A stretch of DNA of 64,000 nucleotides. Source: Odontocerum albicorne (Eukaryota; Arthropoda; Insecta; Trichoptera; Odontoceridae). This document shows positions 31,499 through 42,499 of this stretch, in pieces. The stretch is from NCBI GenBank assembly GCA_949825065.1, contig OX463838.1, forward strand, positions 310,001-374,000, given 5' to 3'. The translations under genes were made by a program, and so were the position numbers. The notes beneath the pieces were generated by a model that was not told the origin of the DNA, made no database searches, and worked only from the letters and a program-made list of their open reading frames with translations. The first letter of the stretch is position 1. Every line of letters begins with the position of its first letter.

Positions 31499-32058
31499 GC
31501 TTCTCCCTGGCTCCATCCCAACTCACTGTCTGCGAAGTGAGTAGAGTAGTGCGGGTCTGACAATCGTTTGGTATACTTTTCCTTTTAACTTTACTGGCAT
31601 TTTCGGATTGCATAGAACTCCCGTCATTGATCTAAACTTCATCCATCCCACACTAATTCTATGTGTTACATCTGCTGCACATCCTCCATCGCTATGAATG
31701 AGTGATCCAAGATACTTAAAGGAGTCACAATTTGGTAATGTTTCTCCATTCATTTGCATTACGGGAGTGACAGCATTTATGTTCTCAAATGGTAGGTACA
31801 GATATTCTGTTTTCTTTCTGCTCAGTCTCAATCCATTGTCCTCCAAGATTCTTCTCCACCTTTCCAGACTATTTTGCTGGTCTTCATGTTTTTCACTTAT
31901 TAATACGATATCGTCTGCAAATAGTAGGATCTTTAGGAGACTGTTCATTTCCTGGTTAGTTAAATAGTCCATGACTAAGATGAACAGTAGCGGACTGAGT
32001 ACCGATCGTTGATGTACCCCCACCTTTACAGGAAATTCTGAAGTTCCCGAAGTGCACC
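31499..32058 (-). mobile_element. RTE-like reverse transcriptase fragment between 16-bp duplications
   Basis: Flanked by TTATAGAAAAACATAA at 31483-31498 and 32059-32074. The minus strand encodes ~178 codons: SGTSEFPVKVGVHQRSVLSP, then ILLFADDIVLIS (catalytic F/YADD motif), KTEYLYLPFE, FKYLGSLIHSDGG and KLKGKVYQTIVRPALLY, followed by a premature stop. These are the RT palm and post-palm motifs of RTE/BovB-type LINEs. The piece lacks both the N-terminus and the normal 3' end, which is odd for an insertion with a clean target duplication. Confidence 0.9.
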
Positions 32059-32139
32059 TTATAGAAAAACATAAATATGCTCTTAATTCAGATAATGTAT
32101 TAACTGCTTATTTACTATTTTTTATTATAATCTACGTGA

Positions 32140-32275
32140 ACAAGGTTGTGGGCTGAAAAACGTCTAATCGTGGCCGAACTCGCCCTCTATTGGTGGGGGT
32201 GTATCTCGATTCAGGGGATTCTGTGAGATGTGCCCAGACTTTGGATAGCTTTTCTCTTAAATATGTTTTTTTCCA
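32140..32275 (+). mobile_element. Repeat E fragment
   Basis: GGGCTGAAAAACGTCTAATC...CTATTGGTGGGGGTGTATCTCG...GTGCCCAGAC is the reverse complement of the direct-repeat block inside PLE-2 (24616-24720). Confidence 0.6.
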
Positions 32276-32617
32276 TTTTATTTCAGGATATATACCTATA
32301 TAGGTATGTGTTCGAGTTCATACTACGTTGCTATCATTAAATCTGTATTTTTTTACTAAAAGAAAATGTCACAAAGTAAAACACGTCGAAGAAAAATTAG
32401 CGGTAAATGGATAACATAACATACTTAACAAACGTATTAAACGTTACACCATCAGAGCCACTGTCCAATACATTGCATTGACTTATCTTCCTAAAACCAA
32501 AATGACATAAAAAAAAACAAATAAATTATACTACAAAGGTTTTAAATTTTTAACGAAGCCCAGATTATCTAGACTTTCAGTTGTCAATGCGTTTTATATT
32601 TTAATGGAAATTAGGTA
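32276..32617. other. AT-rich intergenic stretch
   Basis: Nothing recognised. Confidence 0.3.
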
Positions 32618-33687
32618 CAGACGGCCCTCGACTTTCGCACATAATTGGTTCCTGAAAATGTTCGCAAATGTTGAATGTTCGAAAGTAGAGGGATGTAAAA
32701 AAACATAAAAAATTGTATTTTAAAATATTTATTTATCAATAATATTTATTTATCAATAATATATTAAAAATATTTATTTATCAATATACATAATTGAGTT
32801 AACGAGGCGTGTTTCAGTGCTTTCAGGTGTTTTCTTTATAAACTTGTCAAGAGTTAGTTGAATACCACCCTTTCTCTTCTTTTCTTGATAAAGAGTTCTA
32901 TAACGTGCTGTGTCTTTCTCAATCGCCCTACGTACTTGAGATATACGTTCTCCATTGGGATCACATTCTTCCATGATAGTAAAAAAATGTCTAGATGCAC
33001 GAAGGATTCATTCATATTTTTGATTGTCAAAGTCTTGACGATTTTATCAGCTTCTTCTTCCTCACTTTCACTGTGTATTTCATTTAACTCTTGTTGCTCA
33101 ATTAAGTAGTATATCTTGTTGCTCAATTAAGCATGTGCTCACGTATATGTTTATGGATTTCGTGGGGATGGATAGTCATTTGAATGATTTATGTGACCAC
33201 GTTTAACTTGCTTCATTTACTTTTGTCTGGTTGGTTGGAAGAGATTGTCGCCTGGCAATAAGCCCGCCAGATTGTATTTGCAATAAAAGTGTTAAATATA
33301 TAAATAAATAAGTATTAATTTGACAGAGGTACTGAGTGAGATTCAATCAACTCGTTAACATCTTCGTTGTTGACGTCCAAGTTTATTTCATTCATTAGGC
33401 TAACTATTTCATCTGTGATAGTTTCCGGAGTTTCTTCAGAATTTATAAAATCACTCATCATTTGTGGGCATAATTGTTTCCAGGAACCTTTCATTGTTGA
33501 CTCTTTTATTTCAGCCCACGAGTCTCCAATATTGTTTATTGCGTTCCATATATTATAGTTCTTCCAAAAAAGTGGGAGCGACTGCATGGAAGCGAACATT
33601 TTTTGCATTATCGACAAAAATCTTTCAAAAATTGAATTTTTTTAAATGTGCGAAATAGCGAATGTTGCGAAAGTCGAGGGCCGCCTG
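32618..33687 (-). mobile_element. Tigger/pogo-type DNA transposon relic, split by LINE-A
   Basis: Terminal inverted repeats CAGACGGCCCTCGACTTTCG (left) and the inverse of CAGGCGGCCCTCGACTTTCG (right), both flanked by TA. The minus strand keeps only the C-terminal third of a Tigger-like transposase: FWKNYNIWNAINNIGDSWAE, IKESTMKGSWKQLCP, NEDVNELIESHSVPLSN, then after the LINE insertion LIEQQELNEI and, in another frame, MEECDPNGERISQVRRAIEK...LTLDKFIKK. The CENP-B-type DNA-binding domain and DDE catalytic domain are absent, so this is an internally deleted, immobile copy. Confidence 0.88.
33131..33311 (+). mobile_element. LINE-A 3' UTR fragment nested in the Tigger relic
   Basis: CATGTGCTCACGTATATG through GCAATAAAAGTGTTAAATAT, the LINE-A 3' UTR, interrupts the Tigger C-terminal coding sequence and is therefore younger. 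Confidence 0.85.
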
Positions 33688-33719
33688 TACGTGTTATTTT
33701 GTCGCAGTCGATCTGCAGA

Positions 33720-34200
33720 AAGAACACATATCATACATATGTCTAGGAGCCAAAACATCCATCATTTTGTCACCAGCTAGCAATATCGTGGTTGAAATTT
33801 AGGAATAGTTTCATGAAGAGAACTGGAAGAACAACCGTCTCTGCTGGATAAAGCGCTTTTTTTAAGTTGAAAGAAAAAATACCTGACAACTTGATAGAGC
33901 TCTCAGAAAAGATGGCACTTGGAAATCAACTGCCTTGAACTTGGAGAGCTCTGAATAGACTCCGAGTGAGGGTAGTTACGAGTATATGCAAGGTGGACAT
34001 GCAGAGATGGGGTTTCTTGAACTTAAGTAACATTGAATTTAATTGTGGAGCTATACAGGGCTCACAACACATGTTGATCTGTCAGAACATCGGGACTATG
34101 GTACATGGTCAGGGCAGGGCAGGACCTGTTCGATATAAATTATGGGACTTTGGGATCTCTGTTGCCTCCTACTTACTGGAAACACGTCGTATTTGATGTT
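33720..34200 (+). mobile_element. LINE-G C-terminal fragment, decayed
   Basis: Homologous to 9290-9650. Includes GAATAGACTCCGAGTGAGGG and GACATGCAGAGATGGGGTTTC. Reads LNRLR...DMQRWGF across frames, with stops. Confidence 0.65.
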
Positions 34201-34225
34201 AAGTTTATTTATTTAAGTACATATT

Positions 34226-34620
34226 GTTACATACCATCACGCCATCTCCCTGTCGGGGTAGGCAGACATGACAGGAGGCCAGATTTTTCTATGTCATCGT
34301 ATATTCTTCGCCTCTTCTACATCAATACACCTTCTCACACAGGTCGATTTTTCTGACTACATTTTCTTCCTTCAAAATATATACTTGATCCAATCATAGT
34401 TTCATTCGTTTTAGTTAATTAGTCTTCATTCGTTCGTTCCATGTGTAACACCAGCTTTATGATCACATTCGCCCCTAATAACTTCATTCCGTATTCTGTC
34501 ATACATTGTCACCCCACATATTCTTCTAAGTGCACGCATTTCTACAGCATTTATTCGACTCTTTTCAGTCTAGTTCCACTCCCACATTTCATTCCAAAAC
34601 ATTAAAGTTGTGTAGAAGTG
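34226..34620 (-). mobile_element. LINE-H 3' end fragment
   Basis: Begins CATACCATCACGCCATCTCC and continues through CTTTCTCACACAGG..., TTCATTCGTTCGTTCCATGTG and TTCTAAGTGCACGCATTTC. Read on the minus strand, these match the VERM and MRALRRI-type C-terminal segments of insect RTE-like LINEs. Five similar copies occur in the window. Confidence 0.7.
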
Positions 34621-35298
34621 TAAGTTGTAAATGTGAGTTCTTAGATGTAAACTGATGAATGTAAGTTAGTAAGGTTATAGTTATTTTTTAAACTAAATAA
34701 ACAATAAATGATCTGTCATAAAAAAAACAGTTTCCATCTTAATCAATGTGAGAGTCGTTTTCGTCCCACTGTGCGTTCCGCAGTCCAATTTTCGGCGCCG
34801 ATTCAGCGTGCAACGTTCGGCTTTGTTTTTCGGCGATGTTCCCTAATGAATGGCGTCCCATTGAAATTATTTTAGGCTAATATCGCCCGCCGCCATCGCC
34901 ACCGCCGCCGCCTTATCGGCCTCCCGGCTTCCTCCAATTATCCTTCTCTCCGAATACCCCGTTAAAAATGTTCTCAATTTTCATTAAATTCGCCTTTTGA
35001 CGTTTCCTCGACTCCGTTTAATTGTATCGATCAAATTAAAGTTGTATCGAAATAAAAAGGAAATTCATGCCGGCCGATTTCTCGAGAGCTTTATCGCATT
35101 TGTCGACATTACGGGGCGTACCGAGGGTAGATAGCGTTCGACGTTTCAATTCATTACCTATTTTTAACGCTGCGAAAAATATCAAACGGAAAGAAAGTAA
35201 AAGGAAAGTTCAAGTAATTTCAGATATTATTTTGAAGGCACATCGGCAGTGCAGATAAATATGGTAAATTCGGCCTCGTTATTTATTTTTCCTTCACG
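34621..35298. other. GC-richer, apparently single-copy stretch
   Basis: 34740-35260 is rich in CpG and pyrimidines (CGCCCGCCGCCATCGCCACC at ~34890) with no repeat homology elsewhere in the window. A 63-codon frame (35067-35258 +) is not recognisable. Candidate regulatory or conserved non-coding DNA. Confidence 0.4.
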
Positions 35299-35835
35299 TA
35301 TACCAGGTCTGTACCTATGAAACTGGATTTTTTATAGAAAATACACATTTATTGTATGAAAATGGTAAAAAATATTTCATTCATAGTTATTGCCCATCGC
35401 TAGCTACATTTGTTTCCCATCTCTCTGGCAATTTGTGGATGCCACGCCAAAAACGTGGTCTTCCACGTTCTTCGTTTCTCATGTCAAAATCACCACTTTT
35501 GATTTTTTTTAAACCACTCAAAGCACTGTGATTTACCAAGAGCATGCTCACTGTAAGCTTCGACAAGCATTCGATGCGATTCTGCAGCAGTTTTCTTTAA
35601 ATGGTAACATAAAATCAATGCTGTCCGCAAATCGTATTTTTCAAGCACAAAAACAGACATGTTCAACACTATGAAAACATATGTAGTTTTTATTAAACTT
35701 GTATTGTGAGTTAAAACTCTTTGACAAATGTAAACACAAGAAAAAGGCGCCAATGACGTGGTTTGGCAGTTACTACATTGACAAATAGTGCCATATATGA
35801 GCAAATTCCGGTTTCATAGATACACCCCGGGTATA
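35299..35835 (-). mobile_element. Mariner deletion derivative (about 530 bp)
   Basis: Imperfect inverted ends TACCAGGTCTGTACCTATGA and, on the other strand, TACCCGGGGTGTATCTATGA, with flanking TA. On the minus strand the transposase N-terminus is readable (KYDLRTALILCYHLKKTAAE, SHRMLVEAY, QCFEWFKK). It is joined, out of frame, to a C-terminal stretch (RGIHKLPERWETNVASDGQ). The catalytic domain with its three aspartates has been deleted. Non-autonomous. Confidence 0.9.
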
Positions 35836-35854
35836 TCATCACGCCGTTTCTCCT

Positions 35855-36122
35855 TCCTGGGTAGGCTTTGTGGATTAAGGACATTCCAGGGTAGGGTTTG
35901 TGGATTGAGGACATTCCAGGGTAGGCTTTGTGGATTGAGAACATTCCTGGATAGGCTTTGTGGATTGAGGACATTCCAGGGTAGGCTTTGTGGATTGAGA
36001 ACATTCCTGGGTAGGCTTTGTGGATTGAGGACATTCCAGGGTAGGCTTTGTGGATTGAGAACATTCCTGGGTAGGCTTTGTGGATTGAGGACATTCCAGG
36101 GTAGGCTTTGTGGATTGAGGAC
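35855..36122. repeat. Minisatellite, 30-bp unit (60-bp higher order), about 9 copies
   Basis: Unit GGGTAGGCTTTGTGGATTGA plus GGACATTCCA, alternating with a GAACATTCCT form in the middle. Frames are open on both strands because 30 is divisible by 3. Confidence 0.97.
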
Positions 36123-36404
36123 AAACTTTCCGGTCACGACATAGATATTCCTCTCTATATCTCTTACTCCTTACCTTTCTTTTAAAATATATTTATTTTT
36201 TTACTAACGTATGTACGGTCAATTTCGACCATTTAAAAATACATATTTAGTGCGCATTAACACAAAATACAAAATGTTACAATCTATAAACATTAACATG
36301 ATTTATACAAAATTACAACCAAAAGGAGCCGTGGTCGTATTATTAAGTAAGACCCTTGATTTCTACCCGAGAGTTTGTGTGTGTGTGTGTGTCTTAAGAT
36401 ATAT

Positions 36405-37045
36405 TTTCAACCTACGAAAGTACGATCATATAATTTCATACCAGAATGCATTGAACTGGTTGAATGTTAGAAATAGACGCCAAATTTACATACTGTATCT
36501 ATTGTATAATATCCTTAACTGTCCCGCCGCCCCCTCTTATCTCGCCGAAAATTTTCAGCGTCTTTCCAATCATGGATTAGCTAGCGCTACGCTCAAACAG
36601 ATATTGTCTATTGGCCTTTCCAGTTCACCGCTTCTCTTTTTTTACGTCGTTCTTTACTGTCCATGCAGAATCACTCTGGAATCAGTTACAAACCAATATA
36701 AGACTCGCTCCGTCCTTGGCATGCTTTTAGAAGCGACTGACCAACGTGTTTCATTCCTGATTTTTATTTTCCTTTCCTCTCCACCATCCTTTCATTTCTT
36801 TTTGTTTGATATCTCACTTTATATGAAAAATAATGTTCGGGTGATTGTCCGTCTTTGTGGTGTTCGTGGGCATATGCTCACGTATGTGTTTATGGATTTC
36901 GTGGGGATGGATAGTCATTTGAATGATTTATGCGACCACGTGACTTGCTTCTTTTACTTTTGTCTGGTTGGTTGGAAGAGATTGCCGCCTGGCAATACGC
37001 CCGCCAGATTGTATTTGCAATAAAAGTGTTAAATTAATAAATAGG
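36405..37045 (+). mobile_element. LINE-A 3' end, longest copy
   Basis: Reads KYDHIISYQNALNWLNVRNR then RQIYILYLLYNILNCPAAPS and YLAENFQRLSNHGLA, followed by the frameshifted SFTV..RLWN segment and the 3' UTR to GCAATAAAAGTGTTAAAT. By chance one frame stays open from upstream sequence at 36211 through to 37023 (270 codons), but it is mostly out of the LINE frame and includes UTR. Confidence 0.85.
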
Positions 37046-37047
37046 GT

Positions 37048-37150
37048 TCGGGTTCGAAACCTAAGACTCGATTAATGTGACCGAATGTAACATAATACTG
37101 TCTCCTAGCTTCGCACTTGAATATTTCTAAATTGATTATTCGGACTAATT
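37048..37150 (+). mobile_element. SINE-3 fragment
   Basis: GGTTCGGGTTCGAAACCTAAG (B-box-like) then GACTCGATTAATGTGACCGA, corresponding to the SINE-3 body at ~12295-12370. The A-box part is missing. Confidence 0.5.
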
Positions 37151-37741
37151 AAAAGGTTATCGTGTGAAAGGAGAAGAACTAGAGGAAAATATAAATGTAT
37201 GTTTTACGAAAGTAGGAATTGTAACAAAAGGGATTTAATTTGTAAGACAAAGCGATCCCAACGCTTGTGAAGGGTCTCCGCGCTCTCTGTGTCGGTTTAG
37301 CGGGCCGAGTTCCTGCAGGAAGTAGCGGGAACTGAACTGATGCCGGGCTGACTGAACTTCCTGGCTGCGACACAGTAACTCCCGGAACGCTCTGGTGAGC
37401 GCTGTCAGTTCCGAGACTCGGGACAGCCACTGTGTAGACAAACATACGGTTGTCAGTGTTTCCGTTTTTGAACAATCTTACTTTTACGATAAAAGTTGTG
37501 GTCAATGTGTTATTAATGATTTTGGTTGCAATCTTCCGAGTGAAATATATAGCTATATATATTCCGATATATGGCTACAATTAAAAAAGGCGTTTTTTGG
37601 TATTTGAATTTTATTTCAATATTTTTTTTTTATATTGATATTTTGTGTTTAGCTGTTTTTTTTTTCAACATTTTATAATAGTAAAATAATTCGAGACTCA
37701 AACCAACTATTGTCGACAGATAAAAAATATTAAAAATTAAA
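37151..37741. other. Unassigned stretch
   Basis: 37250-37440 is moderately GC-rich, with overlapping short frames on both strands and small palindromes (TTCCTGCAGGAA at ~37310). No recognisable product. Confidence 0.35.
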
Positions 37742-37855
37742 TATGTCGTCGCCGATATTGCAGGAACACGTAACTCGATTTTTTTATATAAGTAACTTTC
37801 TTTATTTTTTTCTCATCTCTTGTATCATTGACACATTTTTGCATTAACATGTATA
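37742..37855. repeat. Interspersed repeat shared with 48060-48170
   Basis: GTCGTCGCCGATATTGCAGG...AACACGTAACTCGATTTTTT...CTTGTATCATTGACAC is almost identical to ~48063-48170, which is part of a mariner-family end. Confidence 0.85.
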
Positions 37856-38011
37856 TTTATTTTGAACGCGGAACGCATTTATTCGTAACTGCAATACCGA
37901 GTGAAGTTTTTATTTTATTATATTTTTGCAGAAAAATCGTTTTTTGTCTCCCCTGTAAAATTTGGACAATCCTAGATTAAAACCGCAGAAAACTTACTAA
38001 GGAGTGACGAT

Positions 38012-38380
38012 CTATTTATTTATTTAACACTTTTATTGCAATACAATCTGGCGGGCTTATTGCCAGGTGGCAATCTCTTCCAACCAACCAGACAAAAGTA
38101 AGTTACGAGGTCACATAAATCATTCAAATGGCTATCCATCCCCACGAAATCCATAACCACATACGTGAGCATATACCCATGAACCCCACAAAGATGAACA
38201 ATCACCCGAACATTCCTTTTCATATAAAGTGAGATATCATCAATCACAATGAATGGAAAGGATGGTGGAGAGGAAAGGAAAAGAAAAATCAGGAATAAAA
38301 CACGTTATTTTACTGACTAGAAATTTAGAGTTTTTTTAGTCGCTTCTTAAAGCATGCCAAGGACGGAGCGTGTCTTATAT
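38012..38380 (-). mobile_element. LINE-A 3' end
   Basis: Reverse-complement LINE-A 3' UTR and coding end (AGTCGCTTCTTAAAGCATGC), truncated at 38380, where LINE-B sequence begins. Confidence 0.85.
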
Positions 38381-38820
38381 TATCTACAAAGAAACCTAAG
38401 TAGATTTTCTGATATTTGATAGTAACACATGCGACTTTAGGTGTAGTGTATGTATGTAGTATTCATATCATCATCATCATCATTGTCAACCTGGGTTGAC
38501 CCTCTGCTGGATGAATATCTCCTCAAGTCAACTCCAAACAATTCGGTTTTGTGCTCGTTCGTGCCAAGTGATGCTGCCTAGCTTCCTGATTTCATCTATC
38601 CAGTGTACCTTCGGTATTTTTATCTGCATTTTTTTACCTATTGGATACCACTGGATTATTTCGGATATCCGTCGAGAATCTGACAATCTGGCTACGTGCC
38701 CTGTCCATTACCACTTAATCTTCTTGCACACATTTATTACATGTACAATTCAAAATGTTGATAAGACCTCCCAATAAGGTTTATCTTCAAGTGATTCCTA
38801 AAGCTGCGCACGTTTGTCTC
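38381..38820 (-). mobile_element. LINE-B 3' end, split by LINE-D
   Basis: 38381-38460 (TCTACAAAGAAACC...GGTGTAGTGTATGTATGTAG) and 38765-38820 (AAGACCTCCCAATAAGG...CTTAAAGCTGCGCACG-like) are the LINE-B 3' UTR and coding end. The LINE-D piece separates them. Confidence 0.7.
38461..38764 (-). mobile_element. LINE-D 3' end with (ATG)n tail
   Basis: The reverse complement of 60990-61455: a (CAT)n run at 38464-38481, then AACCTGGGTTGACCCTCTGC, TCAACTCCAAACAATTCGGT and ACATTTATTACATGTA. The family is RTE-like by its coding segment (see 60990) and its short simple-repeat 3' tail. Confidence 0.8.
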
Positions 38821-38929
38821 TTGTAATCAAAAATGCTTTTAAAAATAAGAAACCCAATGAAAACTCTTCATTTATCAGATGTTAATATAAAAATAAGAAG
38901 TCCCTCAGAATATAATAACTTTTGAAGAT

Positions 38930-39425
38930 ACGATTGCATGAAGCAAGACAGCACGAAATGTATTATTGTGACGATCAATTATTTGAAGATACACGTATGA
39001 AGCGAGACAGCACGAAATGTATTGTTATGACGATCAATTATTTGAAGATACACGTATGAAGCGAGACAACACGAAATGTATGGTTTTGACGATCAATTAT
39101 TTGAAGATACACGTATGAAGCGAGACAGCACGAAATGTATTGTTATGACAATCAATTATTTGAAGATACACGTATGAAGCGAGACAGCACGAAATGTTTT
39201 ATTATGACGATCAATTATTTGAAGATACACGTATGAAGCGAGACAGCACGAAATGTTTTATTGTGACGATCAATTATTTGAAGATACACGTATGAAGCGA
39301 GACAGCACGAAATGTATTGTGACGATCAATTATTTGAAGATACACGTATAAATATTTGTGATGTCCGTATATACACGTATATATAGCGAGACAGCACGAA
39401 ATGTATTGTTGTGACGATCAAATAT
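38930..39425. repeat. Minisatellite, 59-bp unit, about 8 copies
   Basis: Unit GACGATCAATTATTTGAAGA, TACACGTATGAAGCGAGACA, GCACGAAATGTATTGTTAT. The last copy is interrupted at ~39345-39385 by an inverted piece of the neighbouring 65-bp repeat (AAATATTTGTGATGTCCGTA). Confidence 0.97.
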
Positions 39426-39724
39426 TACAATGAATAGATAAGATTTAGATATTTAACACCACGCGAAAAGGAAAGAATGAACACTTTTTTTCATCAGCAA
39501 CTAATAAGAGGGAAACGAAATGAGCCTTAGAGTTGATTTATCTTATATATAGTAATAACAAATGAAGTCACGGGTCATTGTAATTTAAATAAAAAAGTAA
39601 GTATGACCTAAAAAGTGAAACTTTACTTTTATAATTTTTTATTTAAATCTGTGCAAAAGAAATCAATAAAACTAACGTCAAATATTCGTAATGCAAAGAA
39701 TTTTCCACACATTGCAATACTTAA
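39426..39724. other. AT-rich spacer between two arrays
   Basis: No feature recognised. Confidence 0.3.
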
Positions 39725-40318
39725 AATAAATTGAATGATTAATACGTGTATACACGGACATCACAAATATACATACGATTATGTATTGTATTATATTGAG
39801 TGATTAAAACGTGTATATACGGACATCACAAATATACATACGATTATGTATTGTATTATATTGACTGATTAATACGTGTATATACGGACATCACAGATGT
39901 ACATACGATTATGTATTGTATTATATTGACTGATTAATACGTGTATATACGGACATCACAAATATACATACGGTTATGTATTGTATTATATTGAGTGGTT
40001 AATACGTGTATATACGGATATCACAAATATACATACGATTTTGTATTGTATTATATTGAGTGATTAATTCGTGTATATACGGACATCACAAATATACATA
40101 CGATTATGTATTGTATTATATTGAGTGATTAATACGTCTATATACGGACATCACAAATATAGGTGCATACGGTTAAATATTGTATTATATTGAGTGATTA
40201 ATACGTGTATATACGGACATCACAAATATACATACGGTTATGTATTGTATTATATTGAGTGATTAATTCGTGTATATACGGACATCACAAATATACGGTT
40301 ATGTATTGTATTATATTT
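39725..40318. repeat. Minisatellite, 65-bp unit, about 9 copies
   Basis: Unit GTGATTAATACGTGTATATA, CGGACATCACAAATATACAT, ACGATTATGTATTGTATTAT, ATTGA. One unit has an insertion (AGGTGCATACGG at ~40162) and one a deletion (~40290). Confidence 0.97.
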
Positions 40319-40669
40319 AGCATTTTTGCCCTTTTTGTGATCTTGGTGGGATGTTTATTTATTTATCTACGACACATCAATACAACACAATCATTCAAAT
40401 AATACACAAGTACGGAATTCAAAATGATTTTCTGATACAGATACGATGTAGGCCGTGTCGGGCCAGCTGCCCGCATCTCGCCACACCGAGTGTCACTATT
40501 GACATTCGTGAATAGTATACTTACAAATTCATCGTTTTGTAAATTCCGCAATCAGCCTTCTTTTATAGCCCAACAGACTATTACTAAATATTGTATAGCG
40601 ACAATCTTGGAAAATTGATTTCCCGAAAGATGCATTCTTTGTATCAGGGAATTTTGTCGGTACTTCATT
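40319..40669. other. Unassigned stretch
   Basis: 40420-40510 is GC-richer. Nothing recognised. Confidence 0.3.
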
Positions 40670-40803
40670 TACCATATGGCAACTATATACTAAAGGAACT
40701 CCAATATAGAAAATAACCCTATGGCGACTATATACTAAAGGAACTCCAATATAGAAAATAACCCTATGGCGACTATATACTAAAGGAACTCCAATATAGA
40801 AAA
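40670..40803. repeat. Minisatellite, 45-bp unit, 3 copies
   Basis: ACTATATACTAAAGGAACTC plus CAATATAGAAAATAACCCTATGGCG, nearly identical copies. Confidence 0.95.
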
Positions 40804-41306
40804 AGCTATGCAATTCAGGAATCACTCTTCTGTAGACAAATTTCCTTCAACCGGGGTAGGTAGGTGTCTAGCGATGGTTCAACGGTAGACGCAATTGTTA
40901 GAACACTACATACGGTGGATGTTCGTCCTTTACAGAACCCATCACCACCAGCTCCTCCTGATTGTCAAGTTTCGAATCATCAGTACCGGTGCAGGAGGTG
41001 GTGCTAGTCGCCCCTATTTCTTAGAGCAGTGCATGCCTTATGTGGCAGGATATAAATTAATTTCCATAATGTATAGCCTTCGACATTAACGCGCTTGCAA
41101 AGAGCGTGCACCCCCGGCCCTCGCGTGTCCGCCCCCCGCTAACACACGGTACAGCACCATGTAAACTGAACCTATTTCACTACCATGCGAATTTCAGACT
41201 CAGTCTACTGCGGGAAGTTTTGAACTTGATTCATATTTGTGATTTATATGTCCAAATAGTTGTTCGAGTTTCTGCAGTCTCGTTATACTCGTACTTCATT
41301 CTAATT
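40804..41306. other. Unassigned stretch
   Basis: 40890-41010 is GC-richer; 41100-41160 is C-rich. No recognisable gene. TACTCGTA at 41286-41293. Confidence 0.3.
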
Positions 41307-41570
41307 ACATACCATCACGCCATTTCCCTGTCGTGGTATGCACGGAGGATAGATGACCAGACTTTCATATATTCTTAGTCTCATCTACATCCGTATTGTT
41401 ACCTTCTCATACAATTACGATTTCTCTGACTTTCTACGTTTATTTCTTTCAAAATATCACTCACTTGATCCAACCATACTTTCCTTAGTTTTCCTCTCAC
41501 ATACTTTCCTCTCACATTTAGCACCCACTTAAAAATTCTTTCCTGTCCATTAATATTTTCGAATTAAGGA
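41307..41570 (-). mobile_element. LINE-H 3' end fragment
   Basis: CATACCATCACGCCATTTCC...TATGCACGGAGGATAGATG...ATCCAACCATACTTTCCTTAG matches the LINE-H copies at 34226 and 61945. Confidence 0.7.
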
Positions 41571-42069
41571 AAAATATTTGTATACAATAATATTATTAAT
41601 TCATAAAAATTGAAATTTTTGCGTCAATAGACCACACTCACTTTCGATGTGGGTCGCTCTTAGTTACATGACACCAATCTAATCTGAACACTGATTTCAC
41701 AACAAGCCGCTTGAAGAGAGCATCGGTATAATAGGTAGAAGCGCGTATAACGGGGATTCATGTAATTATTGGAAGAACAAAGTAATTTTTTGTTAAATAT
41801 TAACCAATTTTATGTTCACCTCGATAGGGTGTTTCATATCCTGAAGCCCGATCGATTTCAGTAAAACTAGTCTTAGAGGGCAAATCCCCATAAAATAATT
41901 ATGTCACGAAAAGCGGCGCTAGACCATTTAGGGCTGTGACTATGAGACAGCTTAAACTCATTTCATTTCGGGAACCCTCAGTCAGTGAAGTTCCTTTGAC
42001 AACGGAGTAACACGATGTTAATATCCCTCGTGCGCTTTGTTGTCCCGGATCCTGGACCGGACTTCCCGC
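41571..42069. other. Unassigned stretch
   Basis: Nothing recognised. Confidence 0.3.
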
Positions 42070-42121
42070 GGGCGGTGGGCAGGCGGCGTAGCGCTCTGTG
42101 CGATGTGCGTGCCCACCGCCC
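42070..42121. repeat. GC-rich inverted repeat
   Basis: GGGCGGTGGGCA (42070-42081) and TGCCCACCGCCC (42110-42121) form a 12-bp stem around a 28-base loop in a GC-rich patch. Confidence 0.8.
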
Positions 42122-42499
42122 ACCACTCACCTCCCATCTCCCACCACTCCGAGGCTAACTAAGGCGTTAATCATTACAATTACTCGCAACTAAATGCTTT
42201 TATTTAGATTATAATGTAGATAATACATACGATTTTCTTAATTTTGATGCCAATTTAAATTCACGTTGTTAATCATAGTGTTAATTTTTGGCTTTTTAAG
42301 GGCTTAAATATAAATTCAGCGGCATTATTTGATGTTTACCTCAATTGTGATATTTATTTGGGAACAAATGTGAATATAGCCTTATTATAAGATCTGCCCG
42401 TTTTATCACAATTATATTCTAAGAGACGCAGGAGCTTGGAACCGTTTGCATCCTTATTTTTATTTTTTTAGACGTCGTTTTTTTTATTCCGTTATCGTA
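42122..42499. other. AT-rich intergenic stretch
   Basis: Nothing recognised. Confidence 0.3.

Noticed and set aside
36211..37023. 270-codon plus-strand frame
   Set aside because: It joins unrelated upstream DNA, a (GT)n run and a LINE-A 3' end, partly out of frame and through the 3' UTR.
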